DNA of 64,000 bases from Hoplostethus atlanticus (GCA_034670405.1 JAXDDX010000014.1:4693001-4757000), one strand, 5' to 3'; counted from the stretch's first letter, positions 23,080-35,355 are shown. Notes: generated from the letters alone by a model not told the origin. A program made the numbers and translations.

Positions 23080-23582
23080 TGTTTACATGAGGGTAACCCT
23101 TTACTGGCAGAATGTAGGTACAGATTAGATCAGGCCCCAAGCTTTGCTCTCCATTGAAAAAGTGTTTGTGCCAAGCTGGGCATAGGAGCTGTAACATGAT
23201 AAATAATAAAGTTTATCATTGATGCCCTCGAAGTGAACCAATAGATAGCATAGCTAAAGAGGCCACCTGTCTACCGGACACTGAATCCACATAAAGCCAT
23301 TTCCAGAAAACTTTCAGCACTATACTGTGTCTGAAAGCCTCTTATGGCTCTAGTTTCCAGGCTACTTCAAATCCTTTTTTTGGCCTCTCGTACTGTGTTT
23401 CATAGACCTCAGAACAGAACGGTTGCCAAATCTATCAACTCTAAAATGTCTTTTATCAAAGGTCTGATAGGAAAGGCAGTCACCTTAAAAACTTAAGCTA
23501 GATTCTTCAGTCGATTTCATCAGTTCAGGTATTTGAATGTAAAACAAATGTAAAGTAATTCACAGGTGACTCCAGCTGTACA

Positions 23583-24068
23583 CTCTTAGAAATAAAGATT
23601 TTAACTAGAACCATATGGGGTTCTTCGACTTGTCTTCATAGTGGAACCCTTTTTGAAGGTTATACCTTGAATCCTCTCAGAGAGATTCCCCTAGAACTCT
23701 TACGAGAAGGTTCCATGTTTTACCCATAGCAAATGGTTACTTCTGGAACCCTCTATGAAAGGTTCTACAAAGAACCCTCACATGCTCTTATGGTTCTATG
23801 AAGAACCATCCCTGGTGGTTCTACATAGAATCCTTGCACATTATGTGCTTCTACCTCGAACTTGTTCTACCAAGGCTCTTTGAAGAAGCTTCTACTAAGA
23901 TTCCTTTCATATTCTCCGGGTTCCACTTGCAACCCTTCCAGGGCTTCTACCGATATCATACAGGTTCCTCTTAGAACCTTTCTATGGGATCTCTTTCATA
24001 TTATATGGTTTCCACTCAGAACCCACTGATGTCTCTTCTGAGAACCAATTCATATCCTCATGATAAGG
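23583..24068. repeat. GGTTCTA / TAGAACC motif field (probable DNA-transposon remnant)
   Basis: About 480 bp in which GGTTC-YA and TRGAACC half-motifs alternate every 15-40 bases. It opens with CACTCTTAGAAATAAAG. In other fish, elements starting CACTCTTAGAAAAAAAGG with many GGTTCTxxxAGAACC units are common dispersed repeats (recalled). The internal units are diverged from each other, so this is an old tandem-palindromic element. No terminal duplication could be fixed because a GATA microsatellite follows directly. Confidence 0.65.
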
Positions 24069-24071
24069 TTT

Positions 24072-24108
<37 letters not shown>

Positions 24109-24109
24109 C
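24072..24109 (+). repeat. (GATA)9 microsatellite
   Basis: An uninterrupted TAGA/GATA tandem array abutting the GGTTCTA motif field. Confidence 0.95.
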
Positions 24110-26095
24110 CCATTTTACTGTATTTGGTATTTTTACATTATCTATATAGCAATCACCAATGAATTAGACAAAATCTGCTTTGTTTGAGAAATCAGTTTTA
24201 TTATAAACTTTGAGAGCAGTGACAGAAGGTGGAGAGACTCTCAAGATGAGCTGACTGGATCATAGTGGCTCTATAGATCATTTGGAAACTTCTGACGCTC
24301 TTCACTCTGTCATAAATAAGCAAAGGAACTGAGTCTGCACAAGCTTGGCACAGGTTGTCCTCATCTGGAGACTTAATGTAGAGAAAATGATGTTTTGTGG
24401 CTGCACTCCAAGGATGTGCACATAATACTGTATAGTTAGAGGAGAATATCTAATTTCTACAACACAAGAAACACATAATAGTTTTAATAAATAGTTCCCC
24501 TTTGAACACACAACTCGTTTGCGAAACTCAAGCTCACCATGATTCTTTCATTTTCTCCTTTGCTTGTGCATGCCTAAGATCTAGTTTCTATAATGATGCT
24601 CACAGGCGATCAGAATATGCTTCTGATTGGTGACATGTCACACCAACTTGGTGGAGGGGGAAATTTGCTGACCAAAATGTTGCTCTTAGATGTTGAAAAT
24701 CCTCCGACAGGCAGTTCACAGCTTTGTATCCCATGTAACATATTGGGTTTCTGATCCCTCTGCCATACTGTGACTTAAAAGTGTTACACAGAGAAGGGTT
24801 TTATGGCTAAGCATAGGCCACAGATGCTTGCAGATGGGTCGACGCACACACCTCCCAAATCTCAACAAAGTGTCGCGCGTAGCTGTGCTAGTGTGCGTCA
24901 AAGAAACGCTGATTGGTTGACCAGGGGACTATAGCCAGTAGCATTGGGGGTTTGGCCAAGACCCAAAACGGAACTAAATCAAACGGAGAATAGCAATGGA
25001 GCGACTCTCGGATGACTTTCTCAAAACAATAAATAAATAAATTGATCCACTACTATGTAACATGCACGTCTCTTTGTTTACACTTTTACCGGGGGGGGGG
25101 GGAAATGGGTTTCTGTATCTGGATTCGTCTTCGTTTTCTGTATTGTTAGTTTTAGTAAATGTGACACTACCCCCTAGTGTACGTATTAACGTTACGTGCA
25201 AGTATGTTGGCAAACACTCGTGCGGAGGTATGCGAGCGACACCCACGCTTTTACACAGACTCGTAGACAGGCTTCATGTTGGCAAGAGCACACCACTATT
25301 ATCACCACATTATCAGGTTCAGAGTTCAACACCCCCTCGGGGTCAATACATTAAAGACCCCATGTAAGTGGACTATGTCACTCTATATGAAAGCACTTAA
25401 TGTTCCCCTATTAAGTGGTAGGAATAAAGTAAGTGCTATAGTATACAAATCTCCCTCAGTAATTGCTTTTGTTCTCAGACTACTGAATAATGCCTGCTGT
25501 TGACATTTGTACATTGTTTTAAATCTCTCTCAAAATAAAGTCAGCAAACAATAGAACAGAAAATAATTAAGATTGACATTTTTATTGTCTCTCTAGCCTT
25601 CTCTCACCTGCCAAAATATCCCCAAAGAAGTATTACTTCCAACTCAGTGTGATAAGTCATGCTGTGGCAGCTTCTATGTAACTGCTATTTTATCTTGAAT
25701 TGTATATTATACATCTTTATTACACGTTGCCAATTTTAACTGTATAGTACAATTTGTAGTGTGCGCTTGTTTTGTGTATGTGAATGCATGTGCATACAAG
25801 TGTCATGAGTGAATGAGCAAGCAATCAAGTGAATGAGAGTGTTTTGGCATCTCATTGCAGTTGAGTGGTCCCTAGTCACGTTTTGATCTTGAGAACCAGG
25901 CTGTATGTCCTGGCCTCCCACCAAACCATTGCTCTTTTCTCTCCGCCTTTGAATCATTTATCATATTTTACAGCACTTTTGGCACTCGATGGTGTTATTA
26001 AGTCTCTATAATGAGTAAAAATGTATTTGTATGTAAGTGACAGTCAAGACTCTCTCTCTCCCTCTCTCTCTCCCTCTCTCTCCCTCTCTCTGCAG

Positions 26096-26175
26096 GGGAA
26101 GAGGAATAAGCCTGGGGTGGAGGCTGCCAGCTCTCCAGATTCTGTGAGAGGTCGAGGGGAAAATAAAGCCATCAA
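26096..26175 (+). CDS. SYT7: Synaptotagmin-7, coding exon 3 (juxtamembrane linker)
   Basis: An 80-nt exon reading GKRNKPGVEAASSPDSVRGR, then GENKAI and the first two bases (AA) of a split codon. It matches the conserved SYT7 stretch after the membrane cysteines (human GKRYKN...PDSGRGR...KAIK, recalled). The acceptor is TCTCTGCAG|GGG with a CT-rich tract at 26051-26091; the donor is AA|GTAGGT. The AA remainder can join any of the cassette exons beginning with T, or the constitutive exon 8 beginning with G (giving Lys). This shows how skipping keeps the frame. Confidence 0.93.
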
Positions 26176-27554
26176 GTAGGTGTCAGGCGCTGGGTAGGGG
26201 AGGGCATAGCTGGAGGCACATGGAAATTAGCCATGGCCTGGTGATTGCATCACATTTTAACAAGTTATTTTTGATTCTGATGGTATTCAATTCTGATTGG
26301 AAAGCTCAGCTATAGTTCCCATCATGGTCTGAAATGTCCACCCCTAAATGATGCATTAAAGATAGTGTTGCATTCGTATATATTCTTTGTTGATTAAGTG
26401 TGGGAAATTTAATTTTATAACACTAATTTGAATATTAACACAAAGTACCACAGTATAGGAAAGTTCACTCAAAATCATAGCACAAACAAGAAAACTTATT
26501 TGGGTCAGAGAGAGGAGGGGGAAATATTTAGCAAGGAAATTGAAACTTTTTAAAACAGACTTAAAATATGTCTCTCAGACTCTTCTCAAATGACAAATGA
26601 TCAATTTGGAACAAAAACACAGCCATAACTGCAGAATGCAAAGAGCAAAATATACTCATGTTGTTACACAATATCCAGTCCAATCAGGTGAAACTGCATG
26701 TCGAGGCATAAAATTATTGCAGAGTTTCCTCAATTTTCTGGCCTACCAATTATTATAGAGTAATGTAACACATAGGTTATCTCAAGATTGACACTCTAAC
26801 AGAATAGGCCTTGTTTGAGATTACTGTTCACTCCCACTGGGCTGCTACCAAGCTGCTATCTCTCATAACTGTATTGTATTATTGCTGTATTGTATTGTTT
26901 CTATACTGATGGCTTTGTTTAGCTGTTGACATGAGATTGACATTCCCCCTCCTTCATGGTTGCAACAGAGGAGCTGAGGGACTATCTGGCATTTCTCCTT
27001 TCGCTATTTTGCTTCCTTTCTCTCTCACCCTGTTTGTCTTGGTTCATACCCAGTGTATGTTTATCCCAATAGCCAGTATACTGACTTTTCTATTACCTCT
27101 GTCTTATTTTTTCCTAATTCACTATGGAGTGATAATCTGTGCTGGTCAATTCTTGTTCATCCCTTCTGAGTGCTTTATCATCATGTGCCAACCTTTTGTG
27201 CTATCAGCTTTTTGGACATTAAAATGACAACAGACTTGAACGCACATGGATTCCCATTTCCTGTGGGACTGTATAATGAGCATAATGTTATCCTCACCTA
27301 ATTTGTTGAGTATCTACCCTCATTTTGTAAATCTGTACACAGTTTTAGCAGAGCTATAACTTAATTATGAAGGCATAAATAAAGCATTATTATATTATTT
27401 ATTAATGCTCTCTCTTTGACTTTTAGATGTCTGAGAAAATATTCTAACTTTGCTCTCGTGTTAACAGAAGTTCTTCTCTTCCCATGTTGCTCCATTGTGG
27501 TTGTCTACTGTTCTACACTGCTCTTACCTGTCTTACCTCTCTCTCTGGCCACAG
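26176..27554 (+). other. SYT7: SYT7 intron between exons 3 and 4
   Basis: A 1.38-kb intron with a GTAGGT donor and a CCACAG acceptor. No repeats of note and no gene. Confidence 0.85.
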
Positions 27555-27689
27555 TGATCTAGACAGAGACTTTTGGAATAACAATGACAGCAGCAACGTG
27601 CAACAGAGGTGGAGCTCCTACCCACCCAAGGAGTTCCTCTTAAACATGTCTCCCTATGCTCCCTACGGAGACCCTCGCCTCACGCCCAA
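27555..27689 (+). CDS. SYT7: Synaptotagmin-7, cassette exon 4 (long-isoform linker)
   Basis: 135 nt (45 codons, phase-symmetric, so it can be skipped without frameshift). It encodes DLDRDFWNNNDSSNVQQRWS, then SYPPKEFLLNMSPYAPYGDP and RLTP with a split final codon. This is one of the alternatively used spacer segments that lengthen the SYT7 linker (human DLDRDFWNNNES...YAPYGDPRL, recalled). The high conservation of a spacer is notable. The acceptor is GCCACAG|T and the donor CCCAA|GTGAGT. Splicing from exon 3 gives AAT (Asn) at the junction. Confidence 0.93.
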
Positions 27690-30602
27690 GTGAGTCTCGG
27701 TCATGGCTGGTAAGGGACCCCTCTATCTGGGCAGGGCTGTAATGAAGCGGGGCTTCGGCAACCAGTGTTCTCTATTCTCTATGCATCTCGCCAAGATTTC
27801 TAAACAGCTCATAGCTCTTGACTGGTTGAGATACTAAAATTGAACATTACTTTAAACATATAACATTATTTAAGATTACATGCATAGTATAGTTTGCATT
27901 ACACACTGATTTGGCATATGGCACATGGCAACATTTGGATTTCACCAGTGTATAGTGGTGTATGCACCTAAGTACCTAACAAATACACACAAAATCATGC
28001 AGTGCAAAATTTCCCCCATATACTAAATAAAAGCTCTGAATCATGGGCAAAGCTTGACACATATACCCCTCAACAGTGTTCGTAAAGGTCAAAATAAATA
28101 GCCTAATAGCCCAAGCATTATTGTGTAACACTATCTGACACACTTTTTACAGAGGTCTGCTCTCATCCCTGGTAATCTTCATGTTTTTGAATCCAGTCAT
28201 GTCCAAGGCTAGGTGGTGTTTAGTATGCACTACTGGTCATGCAGGACCTGATAGATATGTGCAGTATCATCTCTCAGTATTGTTGGGATTCCTAGGATTG
28301 CCCTAACCTTGACAGAAACTATGCCCATTATCCAAAGGATCCCTCTTAAAGCCAGAGATTCTTTATTGCCACTGCTACATTGAGAAAGTAATTTAGATAT
28401 GTAATTGGTAAATAGAAAACATAAAAGTTCCAAGATAAGATACAATTCAAATAGAAACCAAATATATTTTTGAAGGTTAGGTTAGGTTTCCTATCCTAAT
28501 TCCCAGATTCCTTAGAGTCTCACAAGACTCCCATACACATTCATGGAACTCAGAACAATACACTTGGGAATGAACGCTTTATTATGCTTTCCCTCAGTGT
28601 GCAGGGTGTAAAAAGCGAAAGGCTAGATAGCCCCATTCCCTACAGCCCTGCTAGCCTCATCAAGCCCTCTTACTTCTTACCTTTCACCTGCAGCCCATGG
28701 CGTGTTGCCATGGAGACGGACAACCCTCAGAGAGCAGAGATCTGTGTTGTACATTTCACCTGAACCCCTTCCCCTTTCCCCAACCCAGTCACTCAACCCC
28801 AAGTACTCAAACCTGCTTGACTTATACTTAACCTTATCCCTTAGCCTCTCTGCACCTTCTAGAGGTTTTTCACAGAGGGTTGACCGTTTGCCTTTGAAGG
28901 GGGGTGGGGGTGGGGAGACTCTGTTCTACTTTTTTCATCGCTGTGTTTGTTTGTGAGTGGACCCTATAGGTGTTGTTATGTGTTTTTTACCCCTCTCACT
29001 TCTTCCTTCACTCACTTTGTGTTCCTGCTTGTTCTTTGTCAATACTCCCACTATCACTCAATAGTACCCTAAGTGCTATATGTCTGCATTATAGCTCTCC
29101 ATAGTCTGGTCTACTGAGCCCTCATGTATAGTGCAGCAACAGCGTGTTTGGATGGTAAAATATCTGTTTCTCCTGAGGTGGAAGAATAACTCTTACTGTC
29201 ATCAACTTTTGTGCCAGCATTTTGATGTATTACACGTCAATGAGGTATTAAGGTTCTTGAACCTGTTCTCTCAAGGTGTGATGCTTTTCAGTATTATGGG
29301 TTAGTGGTATGGATAAGAAGTGGTTTTGGTTGCTGTTTAATGCTATTGACAGCATCCACTTTGGGCTTACTCTAACTACACCTCAGTTGACCTATTTAAA
29401 ACCACAGCATAATCAGTAACATTGAAATGATTGTAATACTATAATATAAAGAAAGAGAAAATCTCAGTGATTGTCGCAATTGCATAGTGTTATATTATTG
29501 AATTATTTAGGTTTGAGTGGCTTTGAATAGGCCTACTGATAAAATGAAATATCAGTATTTAATCAACCTTGTCATATTGCTACCTGGCGCATCTGGCACC
29601 TTAGAAATGTGTGTGATACCAGATCAATAAGTTAACTCTCCTCTATTGCTTAATTTTGAAATACAAATGCTGTTATAGTGCTAATTACAGTGCTGTTATG
29701 TGAGAGTAGCCTGGCCACAACCAAATAATTAGCATCCCAGGTACCCAGAAAATAACTTAGTGTTCAGTGAGAACTTGTTCAATTTATCTTCAGCCCCACA
29801 CTTAATGTCTAAATGTCACCATATGATTATGTTGTCGCAAGTATGTTGTCGAAAAAAATGTTGTCCTGGTGTGCAGCTCTGTCCTGTCTGGTCTGTCCTC
29901 ACTCAGTGGAAGGTCCCTATAGTGAAGTTGCAGTGTTGTCTGTACTCGTCTGTGTGACGTCTAGGTGTAGCTGGGGTGGGCTAGGTTACATGATGAGAGA
30001 GAAGAAGAGTCTGTTAAAATATTGCCTGTGCTCTATGCAATAATTTTATGCAATCTGGCTTCACTAAGGAGACATTTGAAGCAAACAAAATAATCATATT
30101 TGTTTTCATTACAAGCTGCAGGCTAATTGCTGTGAGATTATAAAGACAAACTAATGATTAGTGTTCTATTAACATCAACTGCATCTGAAGATATAAGCAG
30201 CATTACCGATTAGATGTCTCAGTTTTTTTACTAACAGTAATTAGTAATCCATTGGCCGTGTATTTTGGACAGTTCTGAACAATACTATTGTACCATGGAA
30301 ATGATGTCCTGTCTCAGTCAAGTGTCCACAATAACAGCTGTGTTTACTCATGGGGTTACACAGTAAATCTTAGCCCATACCTCTTCACTGCTAACCTAGC
30401 ACCAGTCTCACGTTAGTGACTGACTGGCTGTCTGCTCTTCCAGTTTCTGTTGTGTGCTGCACACTGGATTGAGAGCTCCACTAGTCACTTGTCTTACATT
30501 GGTTTCTGCAGAGTGGTTCGTTTATCATTTTGACTGATAATACTTTTGCTCCTTGACTCTTTCTCTGTGCGTCTGTCCGTCTCTCTCTCTCTCTCTCTCT
30601 CT

Positions 30603-30638
<36 letters not shown>

Positions 30639-30695
30639 CGTCTCTTGGTCTCTCTGTGTTTCTTTGTCTATGATCCACACCACTGTCCCTCCCAG
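27690..30695 (+). other. SYT7: SYT7 intron between exons 4 and 5
   Basis: A 3.0-kb intron. A palindromic GTTGCCATGGAGAC (28704-28717) resembles an RFX X-box and follows a CACCTGCAG acceptor-like site at 28692. A long TC tract at about 30577-30634 precedes exon 5. No gene recognised. Confidence 0.8.
30577..30634 (+). repeat. TC-rich microsatellite upstream of exon 5
   Basis: CT repeat interrupted once by TTTT, about 60 bases upstream of the exon 5 acceptor. Confidence 0.9.
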
Positions 30696-30896
30696 TGGGG
30701 CTGTGGATAAGGGTGGTCAGGGAGGTGCTGGACCCTCACCTGGGGCCAGTGAGAGTGGGGGTTGTGTTGGCTCTGGGGCTGGGGCAGGGCCCAGTCGCAG
30801 TGACAGCGTGCGAAGCATGGTGACGGGGGGCAACAAGGCTGGGCGGTGGCAGACAATCCAGAGCCACATGTATGCCGGAGGCCTGCGGTCTAGCAA
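30696..30896 (+). CDS. SYT7: Synaptotagmin-7, cassette exon 5 (Gly/Ser-rich linker)
   Basis: 201 nt (67 codons, same phase as exon 4). The first half is a low-complexity Gly/Ser/Ala/Pro spacer (GAVDKGGQGGAGPSPGASES). The second half is a conserved block, NKAGRWQTIQSHMYAGGL, equivalent to the human long-form segment GRWRTVQSHLAAGKL (recalled). The acceptor is CCTCCCAG|T and the donor AGCAA|GTGAGT. No catalytic or known binding motif is present; its role is to lengthen the membrane-to-C2A spacer. Confidence 0.88.
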
Positions 30897-32314
30897 GTGA
30901 GTGGCATGGTGACAGTGATGGGGGCACGCATGAGGGGCAATCGTGGGCACAACAGCAGCATGGTGTGGAGCTCAAGGAGGAGTGTGAGTTTGCAAAGGCA
31001 TCATGAATGATATTATTGCATGTACTCAAAGTATCTCTGAAAGTATCTCAAAGATAGGGCAGTAAATTAAGGAATGTTTGACAGTGGGTAGAAAAAGACG
31101 ATAGTATTTAAGGAAGGCCTGAAAAAGAAGCTAAATATTTTTGAGCATGTACGTGTGATGCATGAGGATCTGTTGGATAAAGACTCTGACTAGAGAACAT
31201 CCTCACTCATCAACAAAAAACGCCATTTTTAAGTCACTACCCTTCCACCAGCTGATGTCAAGACAGTGAGTCAATACAGGTAGTATACTTTTCCTCTCAG
31301 GCCCAAATTCACTGAGGTTTGTGAGAATTGTTGAATTGTTGAAGTAATAACTTTGATAACTTGAAGCGCATTCTGGGATACGCAGCATTTGATAGGAACA
31401 ATATAATTAGTGTTGAAATTGATAGCTGCGAATTTAATTATAAAACGTATTATGTGTTAACCAGTTAGGAGCTGATTCTTTCATTAATGGAACATAGCCC
31501 TAAATTAACAACAAAGCTATGTCAATGGAGAATGGACAATGTATAATGATGAGTGCAGATATTAATGAAATTAGGAAATGAGCCAAAAAGTAGTCCTTGA
31601 ACTGAATTGTTAGTTAGTAGCTTGTTAGTGGGATGGTTGTTTACACTTGGTGTTTATAACGCCCTTCAAAAAAAGATAGACAATATGACTACTGACAAAT
31701 TCTGTTGGTGATAAAGTGACATGTGTTCGGACAATGCCATTAACACATTGGAGAAACCACCGATTAACTGCTGCTACATGAAGATAGGTTGCAAGTATGT
31801 GAACTGTATCTTTTTTTTAAAGAATATTTTCCACCAATTTCTTTATTTCAACAAATAGTGTCAAGGCAAAACTAATCTTTTCAACTGTACATTCTACATT
31901 CATCAAATCTTACAAAATCTTTCTGATTAAAATAATACCAATAGTACCAGTGTGATTTGTAGGATACCACTTGATTGTTTTTACAATGGGTTCAAAATCA
32001 ATCTCTGTCTCCTGTTTGAAGTTTTGACATGATAGATTACGTCCACACAACCTGAATGGGTCGTTTTTGCATGTTAGCCTAATTTGCACAAATTTCTCAG
32101 TCAATTTGACAATAATTTCCAGCGTTTTAATTTTTGCAAAATAACAAGGGAAGCAGCTCTCACAATGCATTCTTTGAGAATATGGGCTTGAGTTTAAATT
32201 TAAGTTTTCTTGCTCTCATATTCATTCCTTCCACTTCTCTGCTTTCTACTCTTTTTTTTCTCCTTTCAGATCTACCTCTATTTCCATTTCTCCTCTGGAA
32301 TGGGTTTCTATTTT

Positions 32315-32316
<2 letters not shown>

Positions 32317-32356
<40 letters not shown>
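32317..32356 (+). repeat. (TC)n microsatellite
   Basis: About twenty TC units in the intron between exons 5 and 6. Confidence 0.95.
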
Positions 32357-32359
<3 letters not shown>

Positions 32360-33141
32360 CCCTTCCTTGCTCTCTCTCTCTCTCTTATTGCTCATTTGTT
32401 TCTCATTCTGCCTCTGTCTCATTGTTTTTTGCCCGTCCTCAAGGCTCCATAATTACTGATCACTCAGTCATCGTTATTGACTTTCATGGAAGAAGAAATG
32501 TGGAAATCCCTCCCTAAGTCAGTGATAGGATACAGCAGATAGCAGGGTTCATGGCGAAGGCATTTGAATGTGAGGGTTGGTGTATACTGCAAATCCTGTA
32601 CAGTAGCCATTAAAAATGTATTTAAATGTATTCAACCTTGAAAATATATAGTTCAAGGAGGAAATTACAGCAAATAAAGATTGAGCAGTTTTACCCAACC
32701 CTGGAAATTGTTTGAATGAGTAGTAAAATCCTATCCAAACTTTATGACACAAAACAGACTGCCAAAATGTATTAGCACATGGACTGGCGCCCAAATGCCT
32801 GGCCTAATGCCACAGCAAATCCACCCAGATTTATTGATTTATCATGATGTCAGTTATGAGAAAATGTTTGTTGGAGTAAGAAATAATGTTCAGTGTGGTG
32901 GTTTCTGTGTGCGAGACTCTCCAAGGGCTTTAATTCATTCTTCATATTGACAACCTGCTCTACCATAGCTGGAGTGTGCTGTTTTTATGCTCATCATTTC
33001 TTATCAACACGGTTTATTTTTAATGTGTTGCCATTGCTTTTATGCAAGTCCTCTTATTGTCTCCACACTTCATGTTTCTGTCTACTCCACCTCACTCCAC
33101 TATTCCTTAATGCACATTTTACATCAAGCACACTACATATA

Positions 33142-33363
33142 CAGTACTGTGCAAAAGCCTTAGGCACCCTAGATTTTTTTAATATAAATTTGGTCTTAGA
33201 TGTTTAGTTTATTTAGTTATTTATTTATTTCTGCATTAGTGTTTTACATTACTGCTCTTTATAGTACATTTTTATATTTAGAAACTTTTCATTACATTAT
33301 TTTTGAAAGCATCTTCGCTTTACACATTTTTGTACATGTGCCTAAGACTTTTGCACAGTACTG
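33142..33363. mobile_element. Tc1/mariner-type MITE with palindromic ends
   Basis: A 222-bp element flanked by TA (33140-33141, 33364-33365). The left end reads CAGTACTGTGCAAAAGCCTT followed by AGGCAC. The right end is its reverse complement with one change (GTGCCTAAGACTTTTGCACA then GTACTG). The AT-rich centre has no coding capacity. Confidence 0.88.
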
Positions 33364-34760
33364 TATGTGGAGGAAAAGAAAGGGAAGTCCTTTCACAAGT
33401 GACCTTGTGAAACTGAAACCACATACTACATATCACCAAGATAGGTAACCCATGCCCAACAGAATTTCATTCATTAATTTACATCAATTCACTCCAATAG
33501 TATACACCTGTTTGTGTGTGCGTGTGTGTGTGCTTGTGTGCGTGTGTGTACTTGTGTGTATGTGAACTCAATCTCGTATTTCTTTTATCCAGCAATACTC
33601 TGCTCCTCCAGGGACTTGGCTCCCAGGCTCTCCAGCAGAGTTCATACTGAAGAGTCCTACTAACACAAACCTTTGCACATCCTCTGCTACTGCCACTGCA
33701 CTACCAGGCAGTAAATCCTCCCGCGCAGCATTAGCTTCGGACAGAGCTGTTTAGCACAAGCTTACAGTAATCAGGCAGGGCAGAGATTGAGGGGAGGATT
33801 AGGGGGAAAGTGCTATTAAATGATTGTAAGAGTAGTGGACCGGTAATTAGAGAGCGGGGTTTGAGAACAGTGACTGGAGGTGGTGTGCAGATAGATTGAT
33901 GCGAGGGCTGAACCGAAGGCTGCAGAAAAGATGAATGGACAGATGAGAGGAGTTGAGCTCCAGAAGCATAGAGGTAGAGGGAAGATTGTAGACGAGGCAT
34001 GGCATGAGTAGAAGGGCAGCCAAGAGGCTGATGGAAGGAAAAGGCGAGATAGGTAGAAGTAGGTCAAGGTAAATTAGAGCGTAGAGAAACCATTAAGTGC
34101 TGTAGGTGGAGAACAGAGACTTGTGCTATATGATACTGATACTGTAAATCCAGTTTGAATTTAATTCTGCTTAAGGAGGAGGTCTGTTTGCAGTACCCAA
34201 TCAGAGAATATTGATCCCAAAGTACTGTATGATATTATTGTGATCATTTTTACACATTGCATGCCAGCCCATCCACTCACTCATACACTGACATTCAGTA
34301 AAAACTAAATTCTATACAGTTTTTGTTTTTTTTGATCTATGACTGTTTGACTTCTCTCTGTTGCTCTTTTTCTCCTCCCTCTCTCTCTCTCTCTCTCTCT
34401 CGCTCTTTCTCTCTCTCCTTGTTCCACTGATCCTCTTTGTTGTTGGTACTCTCTTGATACTCTCTCCCTCTGATACTCACATTGTGTTCCTTCCCTATCA
34501 CCTACATTTCAATCTCTGCTGTATTTCTATTTTTGCCATTTTTTTTTATCTTCTCCACCTTCCATTTTATATCAACACGATCTTATATTATATTACCTTT
34601 TCCTTTTTTTCTACGCCCATCCTTTCTAAATCCCTCCACTTTTCCTGTCTACTATACCGTCCTCTATACTTCTTCCCGTATCTCATATTCTTTTCTTCAA
34701 ACCCTTTATATTCCTTGTTGTTACCATCTCTTTCTCTGCTGCTCCTATGTGTCTGGTCAG

Positions 34761-35108
34761 TTTTGGGGACCCCTCCCTGTCTTCTGCTTCCACCCTGGAG
34801 CACATTCCATCCTCAGCTGTGGCGCGTCCACGGCCCCTGGTCCGGCAGCAGAGCCTCCAACAGCCCCTCACCCACCAGCCCCTACCGGGTCCTAACGATC
34901 CCCCAGCCACCTCACAGAGCCTGGGCCAACTCCACACAGGCCCAGGCGGTGGGGGCCACCGTGGGGGCCCGCGTGGGGTCCGGGGGAGTCCGGCAGGAGC
35001 CTCCCGGTACAGAGGGGCGGGAGCGGGCCGATCGAGGTCAAACCCAGGCAGCTGGGACCACATGATGGGACAGATCCGCAACAGAGGTCTGGACGTCAAG
35101 TCGTTCCT
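34761..35108 (+). CDS. SYT7: Synaptotagmin-7, large cassette exon 6 (116-codon linker insert)
   Basis: 348 nt (116 codons, in phase). It opens FGDPSLSSASTLEHIPSSAV, then RPRPLVRQQSLQQPL, a Pro/Gly/Arg-rich middle, and a conserved end RSRSNPGSWDHMMGQIRNRG followed by LDVKSF. These blocks align with the human long isoform (TLESIPSS, LMRQQSLQQPL, RSRSNPGSWDHVVGQIRNRG; recalled). The basic, Ser/Arg-rich composition suggests a disordered, phosphorylatable spacer. The exon is much more GC- and CpG-rich than the surrounding introns. The acceptor is TCTGGTCAG|T and the donor TTCCT|GTAAGT. The junction with exon 7 gives Leu. Confidence 0.93.
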
Positions 35109-35298
35109 GTAAGTGTCATGATGTTTGCTCTTCTGTAGAATGTTGCATCAGCCTAACTTGACAGTAGACATATTATCAGTGGTACATCGTGAGTCACTAC
35201 ATAGGTCACATTGTCTGCGGACATAGTCATAGTCACATAGTCTAGGTCACATAGTCTGTGTGAATATGCTGCACAATGATTTTTTGGGGGATGTTTGG

Positions 35299-35301
<3 letters not shown>

Positions 35302-35355
<54 letters not shown>

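Larger units (their letters stand above)
20022..26095 (+). other. SYT7: SYT7 intron between exons 2 and 3
   Basis: A 6.07-kb intron (GTAAGT...TGCAG). It contains a CA/TG inverted repeat (20219-20283), a TC/TCTG tract (about 21450-21585), a TG microsatellite (23039-23076), a field of GGTTCTA/TAGAACC motifs (23583-24068), a GATA tract (24072-24109), a CpG-richer patch with a 12-G run (24830-25340) and a CT-rich acceptor tract (26051-26091). No internal gene recognised. Confidence 0.85.
30897..34760 (+). other. SYT7: SYT7 intron between exons 5 and 6
   Basis: A 3.86-kb intron. It contains a TC microsatellite (32317-32356), a Tc1-type MITE (33142-33363), short TG patches near 33510-33560, and a TC tract at 34378-34415. 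A possible minor exon with an early in-frame stop starts at 33594. Confidence 0.8.

Noticed and set aside
28692..28770. Extra cassette exon after CACCTGCAG
   Set aside because: Acceptor-like site only; no donor at a plausible distance and no similarity to SYT7 linker sequence. The X-box-like palindrome there is reported instead.
30736..31029. Pro/His/Cys-rich frames on the - strand
   Set aside because: They are shadows of SYT7 exon 5, whose + strand frame is conserved and correctly spliced.
34683..35099. 138-codon - strand frame
   Set aside because: Antisense shadow of GC-rich SYT7 exon 6; the other + frames there (from 34361 and 34482) run through intron and repeat sequence.
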